This document shows positions 20,011 through 29,093 of a stretch of 64,000 bases of DNA, in pieces. Where the stretch lies: the NCBI RefSeq assembly GCF_002209485.1, contig NZ_NJIX01000003.1, forward strand, positions 682,001 through 746,000, in the 5' to 3' direction. The notes under the pieces were generated by a model, which was not told where the DNA came from, made no database searches, and saw only the letters and a program-made list of their open reading frames with translations. Position 1 is the first letter of the stretch, and every line of letters begins with the position of its first letter. The position numbers and the translations under genes are program-made. This DNA comes from Achromobacter sp. HZ34 (GTDB lineage Bacteria > Pseudomonadota > Gammaproteobacteria > Burkholderiales > Burkholderiaceae_B).

Positions 20011-20922
20011 TCAATACTTCTCCGGCACCACCATGCTGTCCGGCACGGGATGGCGCGCGTAGTCTTCGTGGCGCTCGCGCTGCGGCAGCACCACCGTCGG
20101 CAACTCCGTTTCGACATAAGGCATCTGGTGCAGCAGATGGTCGATGCAGTTCAGGCGGGCGCGCTTCTTGTCGACAGCCTGCACCACCCACCACGGCGCT
20201 TCGGGAATGTGGGTGCGCTCCAGCATGACTTCCTTGGCGCGCGTGTAGTCTTCCCAGCGGCGGCGTGATTCCAGGTCCATGGGGCTCAGCTTCCATTGCT
20301 TGAGCGGATCGTGGATGCGGCCCAGGAAGCGGATTTCCTGTTCGTCATCGGTGATGGAGAACCAGTACTTGATCACCTGGATGCCGGAACGAACCAGCAT
20401 CTTTTCAAACTCGGGCACGGTACGGAAGAACTCTTCGTACTGCTCGTCATTGCAGAAACCCATCACGCGTTCGACTCCAGCGCGGTTGTACCAGCTGCGG
20501 TCGAACAGCACCATTTCGCCGGCGGCCGGCAGGTGCGACACGTAACGCTGGAAATACCACTGCGTGCGCTCGCGATCGTTGGGCGCCGGCAGCGCGGCGA
20601 CGCGACAGACGCGCGGGTTCAGGCGCTGGGTGATGCGCTTGATCACGCCACCCTTGCCGGCGGCATCGCGGCCTTCGAAGACGATGACCACTTTGTGCCC
20701 GGTGGAGACCACCCAATTCTGCAGCTTCACCAGCTCGCCCTGCAGGCGCAGCAGTTCACGGAAATAGAGGCGGCGAAACGCGCGCTCTTCCTCGTCCTCG
20801 GGGGAACGGCCTTCCAGTTCCTCGAAGGTACGGTCCTCCAGTTCGAGTTCCAGTTCTTCGTCGTAATGGTCGGCCAGGTCGCGGTGCAGGCGGCGCAGCT
20901 GTTCGGGATCGATGGGGGACAC
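20011..20922 (-). CDS. ppk2: Polyphosphate kinase 2 (PPK2)
   Basis: PPK2 transfers phosphate between inorganic polyphosphate and nucleotides. The protein has the P-loop fold with Walker A FEGRDAAGKGG, the lid/Walker B region with DRSWYNRAGVER and the RFLGRIHDPLKQWKLS segment of the one-domain class. I place the start at GTG 20922 (VSPIDPEQL), which has TTTGGAG upstream; this gives 303 residues. The open frame continues to 21012 but that part is not conserved-looking. The N-terminus is very acidic (runs of Glu and Asp). Its direction of synthesis (GTP/ATP formation or polyP formation) cannot be read from sequence. It converges on the topoisomerase gene with a nine-base gap. Confidence 0.93.
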   Translation of the reverse strand: MSPIDPEQLRRLHRDLADHYDEELELELEDRTFEELEGRSPEDEEERAFRRLYFRELLRLQGELVKLQNWVVSTGHKVVIVFEGRDAAGKGGVIKRITQRLNPRVCRVAALPAPNDRERTQWYFQRYVSHLPAAGEMVLFDRSWYNRAGVERVMGFCNDEQYEEFFRTVPEFEKMLVRSGIQVIKYWFSITDDEQEIRFLGRIHDPLKQWKLSPMDLESRRRWEDYTRAKEVMLERTHIPEAPWWVVQAVDKKRARLNCIDHLLHQMPYVETELPTVVLPQRERHEDYARHPVPDSMVVPEKY

Positions 20923-21073
20923 GTCGGGCTCCAAAGGGTAAGGCGAAGGCGCCCTTATCGTATGACGCAGCCGTGGCAAAAATATGACCGAATCGCAACC
21001 TGCCCGTGGCACGGCAGCGCAGGCCGGACGCGTGGGCCAGGCCCAGGTCGGCCCCGGCGCCTGGTCGCCGCCC

Positions 21074-22627
21074 TTACTCCGCCGCGACGTGCATTTCCTC
21101 GGCGGAAGGCGGCGCGGCTTTCTTGTTGACCCGCATGAAGATCAGACAGGGGATGGCCGCCAGCGTCAGCCACAGCATGAACCGGAAGTCATCCAGATAG
21201 GCGATGAAAGCCGCCTGGTTGTCGACCATGGCATTGAGCGCCGCCAGGCCGGCCTGAGCATGCACGTCGAAGACCTGCGACAGGGCATCCGGATGCTGCA
21301 TCAGGGTCTCGGCGGAGATCAGCGTCGCCAGGGACGCATGCATGGTGGAGGAGTTACGGACGAACAGGCTCTGCATGACCGAGATGCCGATGCTGCTGCC
21401 GATATTGCGCGACAGGCTGTAGATGGCGGTGCCGTCCGAACGCAGGCCGCGGTCCAGGGTGGAGAACGTCATGGTGGTCAGCGGCACGGAGATGAAGCCC
21501 AGGCCCAGCCCCTGGATGAAGCCGGGAATGACGATCTCCCATTCGGTGACCTGGGGGCTGTAGCCGGCCATCTGCCACAGCGACAGCGCCGTCAGGCCGA
21601 AGCCCAGCGCGATGATCAGCCGGCCATCCACCCGGCCCACCATGCGGCCGGCGAACAGCATGGAGACCATGGTGCCGGCACCGCTGGGCGCGGTGACCAG
21701 GCCGGTGGTCACCACCGGATAGCCAAGGACGGTCTGCAGCATGGGCGGCAGCAAGGCGCGCGTCGCATACAGCAGCAGCCCCACCAGGAAGTAGAAGGCC
21801 AGGCCCATGGCGAAGTTGCGGTCGCGCAGCAGGTCCACCTTGAAGAAGGAGTCGCGCCCGGACGTGGCGGTATGCAGCAGGAAGAACGTGAACGCGATGA
21901 TGGCCGCGATGGCATAGACGCGGATCTCGATGGCGTCGAACCAGTCGACCTGCTCGCCCCGGTCCAGCAGCAGCTGCAGCAGGCCGATGGACAGGGCCAG
22001 CGTGGCGAAACCGAACACGTCGAAACGCCTGGGAGTGTCGTGCGCGCCGTCTTCATGGATGAAGCGGTAGACGCCGTAGAACGACAGGATGCCCACCGGC
22101 AGATTGATCAGGAAGACCCAGCGCCAGTTCATGTTGTCGGTGAGCCAGCCGCCCAGGGTGGGCCCCAGGATGGGGCCCAGCATCACGCCCATGCCCCAGA
22201 CCGCCATCGCGCGGCCGTGATCCTTGGGCTCGTTGATGTCCAGCATCACGGCCTGCGACAGCGGCACCAGCGCGGCGCCGAAAGCGCCCTGCAGCAGACG
22301 GGCCAGGACGATCTCCAGCAGGTTGCCCGCCGCGCCGCAGGCCAGCGACATGATGGTGAAGCCGGCGATGGACACCAGGAACACCTTCTTGCGGCCGTAG
22401 CGGCCATTGAGCCAGCCGGTCACCGGCGTGGCGATGGCCGCCGACACGATGTACGAGGTCAGCACCCAGGTGATCTGGTCCTGCGACGCCGACAGCCCGC
22501 CCGCCATGTGCGGCAGCGCCACGTTGGCGATGGTGCTGTCCAGGGTCTGCATGATGGTGGCCAGCATGATGGACACCGTGATCATCAGGCGATGCGGGAC
22601 GGCGGGGGCTTTCAGGTCGGTATTCAT
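21074..22627 (-). CDS. EmrB/QacA-type MFS drug exporter (DHA2, 14 TM)
   Basis: A 517-residue proton-driven exporter of the DHA2 branch. It shows the LDSTIANVALPHMAGGL motif of helix 1, motif A GWLNGRYGRKK after helix 2, and about 14 hydrophobic segments. No EmrA-like membrane-fusion protein or outer-membrane partner is adjacent, so it either works alone in the inner membrane or uses distant partners. A MarR regulator lies 120 bases upstream on the same strand. The promoter region carries a near copy of the operator found in front of marR (22648-22665), about 20 bases from the ATG. The substrate is unknown. Confidence 0.92.
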   Translation of the reverse strand: MNTDLKAPAVPHRLMITVSIMLATIMQTLDSTIANVALPHMAGGLSASQDQITWVLTSYIVSAAIATPVTGWLNGRYGRKKVFLVSIAGFTIMSLACGAAGNLLEIVLARLLQGAFGAALVPLSQAVMLDINEPKDHGRAMAVWGMGVMLGPILGPTLGGWLTDNMNWRWVFLINLPVGILSFYGVYRFIHEDGAHDTPRRFDVFGFATLALSIGLLQLLLDRGEQVDWFDAIEIRVYAIAAIIAFTFFLLHTATSGRDSFFKVDLLRDRNFAMGLAFYFLVGLLLYATRALLPPMLQTVLGYPVVTTGLVTAPSGAGTMVSMLFAGRMVGRVDGRLIIALGFGLTALSLWQMAGYSPQVTEWEIVIPGFIQGLGLGFISVPLTTMTFSTLDRGLRSDGTAIYSLSRNIGSSIGISVMQSLFVRNSSTMHASLATLISAETLMQHPDALSQVFDVHAQAGLAALNAMVDNQAAFIAYLDDFRFMLWLTLAAIPCLIFMRVNKKAAPPSAEEMHVAAE

Positions 22628-22647
22628 CGAAGGATCGGTCGTGAAAC

Positions 22648-22665
22648 TAATAACTGCCGTTACTA
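22648..22665. promoter_or_regulatory. Probable MarR operator in front of the MFS gene
   Basis: TAATAAC-TGCC-GTTACTA is an inverted repeat with one mismatch and a four-base spacer. It has the same arms and spacing as the perfect site at 23261-23278 upstream of the marR gene. Its place 20 bases before the exporter ATG suggests repression of the exporter by the neighbouring regulator. Confidence 0.7.
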
Positions 22666-22747
22666 CATGGATAAAAAAAAGGGCATCGAAACCGCGTTGG
22701 CGGGAGGCGGGCCGGCATGGCGCGCCGACCCACCTGCCGCATTCACA

Positions 22748-23242
22748 TCAACTGAAGCGCGTCAGCAGCTTGCGCAGCAGGCGTTCCAGTTCATCGACCT
22801 CTTGCGGCTCGAAGCCTTCGAACATTTCCTTCAACTGCGTGCGCCGGCGCGGCATGTTTTCCTTCACGAACTCCAGGGCTCGCGGGGTCAGCTGCAGGAA
22901 CACCTGGCGCCGGTCCAGTTCGCTGCCGATGCGCTCGACGAAGCCCTGCCGTTCCAGCTCCTTGGCCACCCGCGTGCTGTTGGTGCGGGAGGAATTCATG
23001 AAGACGCTCAGTTCCGACGGCTTGAGCCTGTGGCCCTCGGCTGCGTAGATCACCACCAGCGATGTCCACAAGGTGGTGTTCAGGCCATGCGACTTCAGCG
23101 GCTCGTCCATGGAATCGGCCATGCGCGTGGCAACGTGCAGGACCAGGCGGCTGAGCACCGACTCGCGCAATTGCTGGCGGGAGGCCAGACGCTGCGCCAG
23201 GTCGCGCATGGCTTGTTCGAAAGGTTCGAAGGAAGACGACAT
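22748..23242 (-). CDS. MarR/EmrR-family transcriptional regulator
   Basis: A 164-residue winged-helix repressor. The recognition region KPSELSVFMNSSRTNSTRVAKELERQGFVERI (residues 74-105, shown here only as a landmark in two parts: KPSELSVFMNSS and RTNSTRVAKELERQG) and the wing with SELDRRQVFLQLT fit the family. The long N-terminal helix resembles the EmrR/MprA subgroup, which regulates EmrAB pumps. It precedes the DHA2 exporter on the same strand, and both genes have matching inverted repeats at their 5-prime ends, so autorepression and control of the pump are likely. The ligand is unknown. Confidence 0.88.
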   Translation of the reverse strand: MSSSFEPFEQAMRDLAQRLASRQQLRESVLSRLVLHVATRMADSMDEPLKSHGLNTTLWTSLVVIYAAEGHRLKPSELSVFMNSSRTNSTRVAKELERQGFVERIGSELDRRQVFLQLTPRALEFVKENMPRRRTQLKEMFEGFEPQEVDELERLLRKLLTRFS

Positions 23243-23260
23243 GGAGGTGCGGCGAGGAAC

Positions 23261-23278
23261 TAATAACGGAAGTTATTA
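23261..23278. promoter_or_regulatory. Perfect MarR-type operator upstream of marR
   Basis: TAATAAC-GGAA-GTTATTA is a perfect 7-4-7 inverted repeat 19 bases before the marR ATG at 23242. AT-rich dyads of this size are typical MarR binding sites. It may also overlap the promoter of the divergent class II aldolase gene. Confidence 0.75.
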
Positions 23279-23436
23279 TAGTGTCGTTCGGCTTTCATTC
23301 GGCTGTTGCGGCGCTGCGGGCCCCATCGGACGCCGGGGCCGGCCCGGACCGGGACGCCTGTGCAGCGGGCGGCGATTCGATGTTAAATGGGCGGCTACGC
23401 GGCCTGGCCGCTTTCTTCGCTCTGGTCCACACCCTC

Positions 23437-24183
23437 ATGGATACCCTGTCTCGCGATATCGTCGCTCATCCGCTGGAGACCCTGGCCCTGCGCGCCGACC
23501 TGGCGCTGGCTTTGCGTGCCGCCGCGCATCACGGCCTGGATGAAGGGGTGTGCAACCACTTCAGCGTGTTGATCCCGGACGGTACCGACCGCTTCCTGAT
23601 CAATCCGCGCGGACTGCATTGGAGCGAAATCGACGCCGACGACGTCGTCATGGTGGACGGCGAAGGCAAGCGCCTGGCCGGCCGCCACGAGGTCGAGACC
23701 ACCGCCATGTTCATCCACGCGGCCGTGCACCGCATCGCCGGCAAGGCCTGTGTGCTGCACACCCATATGCCCTACGCAACGGCGTTGACGCTGACGTCGC
23801 GCCGCATGCTGGATACCACGCTGTCGCAGTCGGCCATGCGCTTTCACGGCCGGGTGGCCACGGACGGCAAATACAACGGCCTGGCGTTGAGCCCGGCCGA
23901 AGGCGAGCGCATCGCGCACGCCATGAACGGCGCGGACATCGCCTTCCTGGGCAATCACGGGGTGGTGGTCTGCGGCGAACGGGTCGACTACGCCTACGAG
24001 GACCTGTACTTCGTCGAACGCGCCTGCGAGGCCGAGGTGCTGGCTCGTTCCACCGGCCTGCCCCTGGAGCCGGTAGCCCCCGAGATGGCGCAATTCGTGG
24101 CGGACCAGGCCGCCGGCGAACGGCTGCAATCGACCCTGTTCTTCGAAGCGCTGCGCCGGATGCTGCCCGCGCCGAAGCGCTGA
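23437..24183 (+). CDS. Class II aldolase/adducin family protein
   Basis: The 248-residue protein has the class II aldolase fold. The substrate-binding loop is NHFSV near residue 37, and the zinc-binding histidines are visible in VLHTHMPYATAL (near 107-118) and in FLGNHGVVVCG (near 170-180). A glutamate that could act as acid/base lies in the HEVETTAMF segment. Family members cleave phospho-sugars such as L-fuculose-1-phosphate, or act in other aldol or decarboxylation reactions; without neighbours of a sugar pathway the substrate is open. ATG 23437 is chosen because homologues start close to it; ATG 23380 is an in-frame alternative. It is divergent from marR. Confidence 0.85.
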   Translation: MDTLSRDIVAHPLETLALRADLALALRAAAHHGLDEGVCNHFSVLIPDGTDRFLINPRGLHWSEIDADDVVMVDGEGKRLAGRHEVETTAMFIHAAVHRIAGKACVLHTHMPYATALTLTSRRMLDTTLSQSAMRFHGRVATDGKYNGLALSPAEGERIAHAMNGADIAFLGNHGVVVCGERVDYAYEDLYFVERACEAEVLARSTGLPLEPVAPEMAQFVADQAAGERLQSTLFFEALRRMLPAPKR

Positions 24184-24250
24184 GCGGGCACCGGGCCAGC
24201 CCGGCCCGCATTCCGCAACGACGTATCGGCCAACCCCTGCCGCAAATCGC

Positions 24251-24276
24251 GAAAAGCCCGGCATGCCGGGCTTTTC
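24251..24276. terminator. Bidirectional intrinsic terminator between the aldolase and metQ genes
   Basis: GAAAAGCCCGGCATGCCGGGCTTTTC is a perfect palindrome of 26 bases. The GC-rich stem is flanked by A-tract and T-tract, so it works for the convergent genes on both strands. Confidence 0.85.
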
Positions 24277-24330
24277 CTTGTTGCTTGTTGCTTGATGGAT
24301 ATCGCAGCGGATGCCCCTACGGGCACGGCA

Positions 24331-25122
24331 TCAAAACGCCGGGACGACGGCGCCTTTGTATTTGTCCTGGATGAATTTCTTCACCTCGGGCGTGTGCAGC
24401 GCCTGCACCAGCTTGGTCAGCGCGGGCGAGTTCTTGTTGTCCTCGCGCGCCACGATCAGGTTGGCGTAGGGGGAGTCCGCGCCTTCGATGAACAAGGCAT
24501 CACGCGTCGGCACCAGCTTCGCCTCCAGGGCGTAGTTAGTGTTGATCAAGGCCAGATCGACGTCGTCCAGCGAACGCGGCAGCATGGCCGCCTCCAGTTC
24601 GCGGAACTTCAGATGCTTGGGATTGTTGGCCACATCCAGGGCCGTGGCCTGGATATTGGATGGATCCTTCAAGGTGATCAGGCCCTGCTTGGCCAGCAGC
24701 AACAGCGCGCGGCCGCTGTTCGAAGGATCGTTCGGAATGGCCACGGTAGCACCGTCCTTCAGGTCCGCCAGCTTCTTGATCTTGTGCGAATACGCCCCGA
24801 ACGGCTCGACGTGCACGGCGGCCACGGCCACCAGATGCGCCCCGCGGTCCTTGTTGAAGGCGTCCAGATAAGGCTTGTGCTGGAAGAAATTGGCGTCGAC
24901 CTGCTTGTCGACCGTCTGCAGATTGGGCTGGACGTAATCGCTGAACACCTTGATGTCCAGGTCCACCCCCTCGCGCGCCAGGGTCGGTTTGACCAACTCC
25001 AGGATTTCGGCGTGCGGGACCTGGGTCGCCGCGATCACCAGTTTTTCCGCCGCCGGTGCGGTGCCGGCCAGCAACAGCGCGCCGGCCAGGGCGGCGAAGG
25101 CACGCAGGGATGTCTTGAACAT
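24331..25122 (-). CDS. metQ: MetQ/NlpA-type substrate-binding protein
   Basis: A 263-residue periplasmic binding protein of the methionine ABC uptake family. It opens with a signal peptide (FAALAGALLLAGTAPAA); there is no lipobox cysteine, so it is probably soluble rather than lipid-anchored, unlike classical MetQ. The mature part begins KLVIAATQVPHAEILE. ATG 25122 follows a strong AGGAGG site and is preferred to 25197. No MetN ATPase or MetI permease lies next to it; it is an orphan that must use a transporter encoded elsewhere. D-methionine, L-methionine or a related ligand are possible. Confidence 0.9.
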   Translation of the reverse strand: MFKTSLRAFAALAGALLLAGTAPAAEKLVIAATQVPHAEILELVKPTLAREGVDLDIKVFSDYVQPNLQTVDKQVDANFFQHKPYLDAFNKDRGAHLVAVAAVHVEPFGAYSHKIKKLADLKDGATVAIPNDPSNSGRALLLLAKQGLITLKDPSNIQATALDVANNPKHLKFRELEAAMLPRSLDDVDLALINTNYALEAKLVPTRDALFIEGADSPYANLIVAREDNKNSPALTKLVQALHTPEVKKFIQDKYKGAVVPAF

Positions 25123-26422
<1,300 letters not shown>

Positions 26423-26423
<1 letters not shown>

Positions 26424-27166
26424 TGCTGGCGACACGCCATCTGCTGCGGCCGGCGGCGCGCCTGCGCCGCTCGCGCCGTATCGGTACGGGCGTCAGCCAG
26501 CGCCTGTGGCTGTTCGATCTCGACAACACGCTGCACAACACTTCGCACGCCATCTTCCCGCTCATCGATGCGGGGATGACGCGCGCGGTGGAGCAGGCGC
26601 TGGGCGTGGACACGGCCACCGCCAACTCGCTGCGCCGCGAATACTGGCAACGCTACGGCGCCACGGTCATCGGGCTGGTGAAGCATCACGGCGTCGATGC
26701 CGATGAATTCCTGCGGACGAGCCACGACTTCGATGTGCGGCCGCTGATCCGTTCGGAAAGCGGCCTGGCGGCCAAGCTGCGCCGCCTGCCGGGGCGCAAG
26801 GTGCTGCTGACCAACGCGCCCTTTCACTACGCCCGCGCGGTGCTGCGGCATATGGGCGTGCTGCGCCAGTTCGAAAGCCTGTGGTCGATCGAGCACATGC
26901 GCTGGCACGGCGGTTTCCGCCCCAAGCCCTCGCCCGCGCTGCTGCGCCATGTGCTGGCGCGCGAAGGCGCGGCACCGCGCAATACCGTGCTGGTGGAAGA
27001 CACGCTGGCCAATCTGCGGGGCGCCCGCCGCGCCGGCTTGCGCACCGTGCATGTGTTCCATCCCGGCACCCCGTTCGCCAGTGGTTTGCGCCAGCGGCCG
27101 GCCTATGTGGACTTGCGGGTAAACTCGGTCAGCGAGTTGCTGCTTAGCCGGCGGCCCCTGCGCTAG
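26423..27166 (+). CDS. HAD-family pyrimidine 5-nucleotidase
   Basis: A 247-residue haloacid dehalogenase-type phosphatase. Motif I is LFDLDNTLHN (nucleophile and acid/base aspartates), motif II is VLLTNAPF, and motif III/IV is in RPKPSPALLRH and VLVEDTLANL. The helical cap and the DNTLHNTSHAIFPLID segment match the SDT1/YjjG-like pyrimidine 5-nucleotidases, which dephosphorylate UMP or CMP. The N-terminal 25 residues are basic and arginine-rich; a GTG or later start would remove part of them. It shares a TGATG overlap with argB, and slmA follows on the same strand. This trio is conserved in the Bordetella group as I recall it. Confidence 0.85.
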
Positions 27167-27265
27167 ACGCCGCCTGGCCCCCGCCGCGCTGCGCGGCAGG
27201 GACGCCGGCAGCGCGCGGCTCATCCACCCACTTTTGAATAATCCGCGTCCGACGCGGCGACAGCC

Positions 27266-27853
27266 ATGGCAAGCAGACCCGGCGAGAAAAAAACGCAGAT
27301 ACTGGAGACGCTGGCCGAGATGCTGGAACAACCGCACGCCGCGCGCATCACCACCGCCGCGCTGGCCGGCCGCATGCAGGTTTCGGAAGCGGCGCTGTAT
27401 CGGCATTTCGCAAGCAAGGCCCAGATGTTCGAGGGCCTGATCGAATTCATCGAGACGACCATCTTCACCCTGGTCAACCAGATCAACGCGGCCGAACCGC
27501 GCGGCGTGCAGCAGGCGCGCGGGATGATCGGCATGCTGCTGACTTTCTCGGAAAAGAACAAAGGCATGACGCGCGTGCTGACAGGCGACGCCCTCGTCAC
27601 CGAGGACAATCGCCTGCAGGAACGCATCAACCACATCAACGACCGTATCGAAGCGTCCATCAAGCAGGCCTTGCGCATCGCCGTCGAGGACGGCAGCCTG
27701 CCGGCGGATGCCGACATCACGGCCCATGCCAGCCTGCTGACCCACTTCGTGCTGGGCCGCTGGCTGCGCTACGCCCAAAGCGGCTGGCGCGTGCCGCCGA
27801 CGGTGCATCTGGAAGAGCAGTTGCGGCTGGCCCTGGGCGCGGCCGGCGCGTAA
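27266..27853 (+). CDS. slmA: Nucleoid occlusion factor SlmA (TetR family)
   Basis: SlmA binds DNA sites over the chromosome and blocks FtsZ assembly there, so cells do not divide through the nucleoid. The 195-residue protein shows the SlmA-type TetR HTH (ITTAALAGRMQVSEAALYRHFASKAQ region, residues 30-55) and the family's LTFSEKNKGMTRVLTGDAL segment near residue 95. Its placement after argB and a pyrimidine nucleotidase is the usual one in this lineage. It is 99 bases from the preceding gene. It is named by similarity to E. coli SlmA. Confidence 0.9.
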   Translation: MASRPGEKKTQILETLAEMLEQPHAARITTAALAGRMQVSEAALYRHFASKAQMFEGLIEFIETTIFTLVNQINAAEPRGVQQARGMIGMLLTFSEKNKGMTRVLTGDALVTEDNRLQERINHINDRIEASIKQALRIAVEDGSLPADADITAHASLLTHFVLGRWLRYAQSGWRVPPTVHLEEQLRLALGAAGA

Positions 27854-27920
27854 GCGGGCCTCGGCCCATGGCGTGTGCATGGGCCGCGCCTGCCACGGCG
27901 CGAACCGCCAGACCAGAAAC

Positions 27921-28976
27921 CTACTCCCCTTTGATATTCGCCTTCTGGATCACCATGGTCCACTTGTCGATCTCGGCCTTGATCTCCTGCGCCGTGCCCT
28001 GCGGCGTGGCGTATTCGGCGATGACGCCCTGCTCCAGCATCTGAGCCTTGACCGAGTCGCTGGACAAGACCTTCTTCAACGCCCCGTTGAGCTTGTCGAC
28101 CACGGCCGGCGGCGTGCCGGCCGGCGCCAGGATGCCGAACATGGAACTGACCTCGAAGCCTTGCAGGCCGGCCTCCGACGCGGTGGGCAGGTCGGGCAGC
28201 GTGGGAATGCGCTGGGCCGACGCGGCCGCCAGCGGACGCAGGTTGCCGGCCTTGATCTGCGGCTGGGCGGCGGGCGCGGTTTCGATCATGGTCAGCACCT
28301 GGCCGCCCACCAGGTCGGTCATGGCCGGGCCGCTGCCGCGATAAGGCACATGCAGCATATCCACCCCGGCCGCCACCTTGAACAGCTCACCGGCCAGATG
28401 CTGCGGCGAACCATTTCCCGATGACGCGAAGGTCAGCTGCCCCGGCTTGGACTTGGCCAGGGCGATGAGTTCCTGCAGGTTCTTGGCCGGCACCTGGGGA
28501 TTGACCACGAAGACCAGCGGCACCCGCCCCAGCATCGACACCGGCGCGAAACTCTTCTGCAGATCGTAGGGCACCTTGCTGCCATACAGCGCGGCGTTGA
28601 TGGAATGGCTGGTCAGCGCGCCCATCAGCAACGTATACCCATCGGGCGCGGCGGCCGCCACGGCCGCCGCGCCGATATTGCCGGTGGCGCCCGCGCGGTT
28701 CTCCACCACCACCGACTGGTTCAGCTCCTGGCCCAGCGCCTGGGCGGCGACACGGCCGATGACGTCGGTGGCACCTCCTGGCGGATAGGGCACGATCAGG
28801 CGGATGGGATGGTCTGGATAGCCGGCCGCCTGCGCCGCCAGAGGCCCGGCGGCAGCCAGGACACCGGTGAGCGCCAGGGCGCCGGCCAGCACGGCGCGGC
28901 GGGGCACCGGCATGGTTGGCGCCGAGGTGCCCTTCACGAGAGGGACGCGCAGGAACTGCCCGCGGTTGAATCGCAT
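27921..28976 (-). CDS. Bug-type tripartite tricarboxylate transporter receptor (1)
   Basis: A 351-residue periplasmic solute receptor of the Bug/TctC family, which is greatly expanded in Bordetella. The mature protein begins near YPDHPIRLIVPYPPGGATD, the family opening, and contains GYTLLMGALTSHSINAALYG and FAPVSMLGRVPLVFVVNP. An N-terminal region with PRRAVLAGALALTG is probably a Sec or Tat signal preceded by an extra basic stretch. ATG 28976 has GGAG upstream; ATG 28913 is an alternative. No TctA/TctB permease is nearby. It is divergent from an IlvD/Edd dehydratase, so its ligand may be the substrate of that enzyme, a sugar acid or related carboxylate. The frame continues past 28976 as an antisense shadow and should not be extended. 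Confidence 0.9.
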   Translation of the reverse strand: MRFNRGQFLRVPLVKGTSAPTMPVPRRAVLAGALALTGVLAAAGPLAAQAAGYPDHPIRLIVPYPPGGATDVIGRVAAQALGQELNQSVVVENRAGATGNIGAAAVAAAAPDGYTLLMGALTSHSINAALYGSKVPYDLQKSFAPVSMLGRVPLVFVVNPQVPAKNLQELIALAKSKPGQLTFASSGNGSPQHLAGELFKVAAGVDMLHVPYRGSGPAMTDLVGGQVLTMIETAPAAQPQIKAGNLRPLAAASAQRIPTLPDLPTASEAGLQGFEVSSMFGILAPAGTPPAVVDKLNGALKKVLSSDSVKAQMLEQGVIAEYATPQGTAQEIKAEIDKWTMVIQKANIKGE

Positions 28977-29066
28977 GGTCTTGTCTCCGTTGTTGCGCGC
29001 CTCGTGGTGGGCCCGCCTTTTTTTGAACGACCATGATAGAAAGATGGTGATACTATCGTCAACATT

Positions 29067-29078
29067 ATTATCGATAAT
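29067..29078. promoter_or_regulatory. Palindrome between the Bug receptor and the dehydratase
   Basis: ATTATCGATAAT is a perfect 12-bp dyad in an AT-rich stretch (29035-29085), 15 bases before the dehydratase ATG. A related ACTATCGT lies at 29052-29059. It is a good candidate operator for the GntR/FCD regulator encoded downstream, controlling both divergent genes. Confidence 0.5.
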
Positions 29079-29093
29079 TCTTCGAGACGGACG

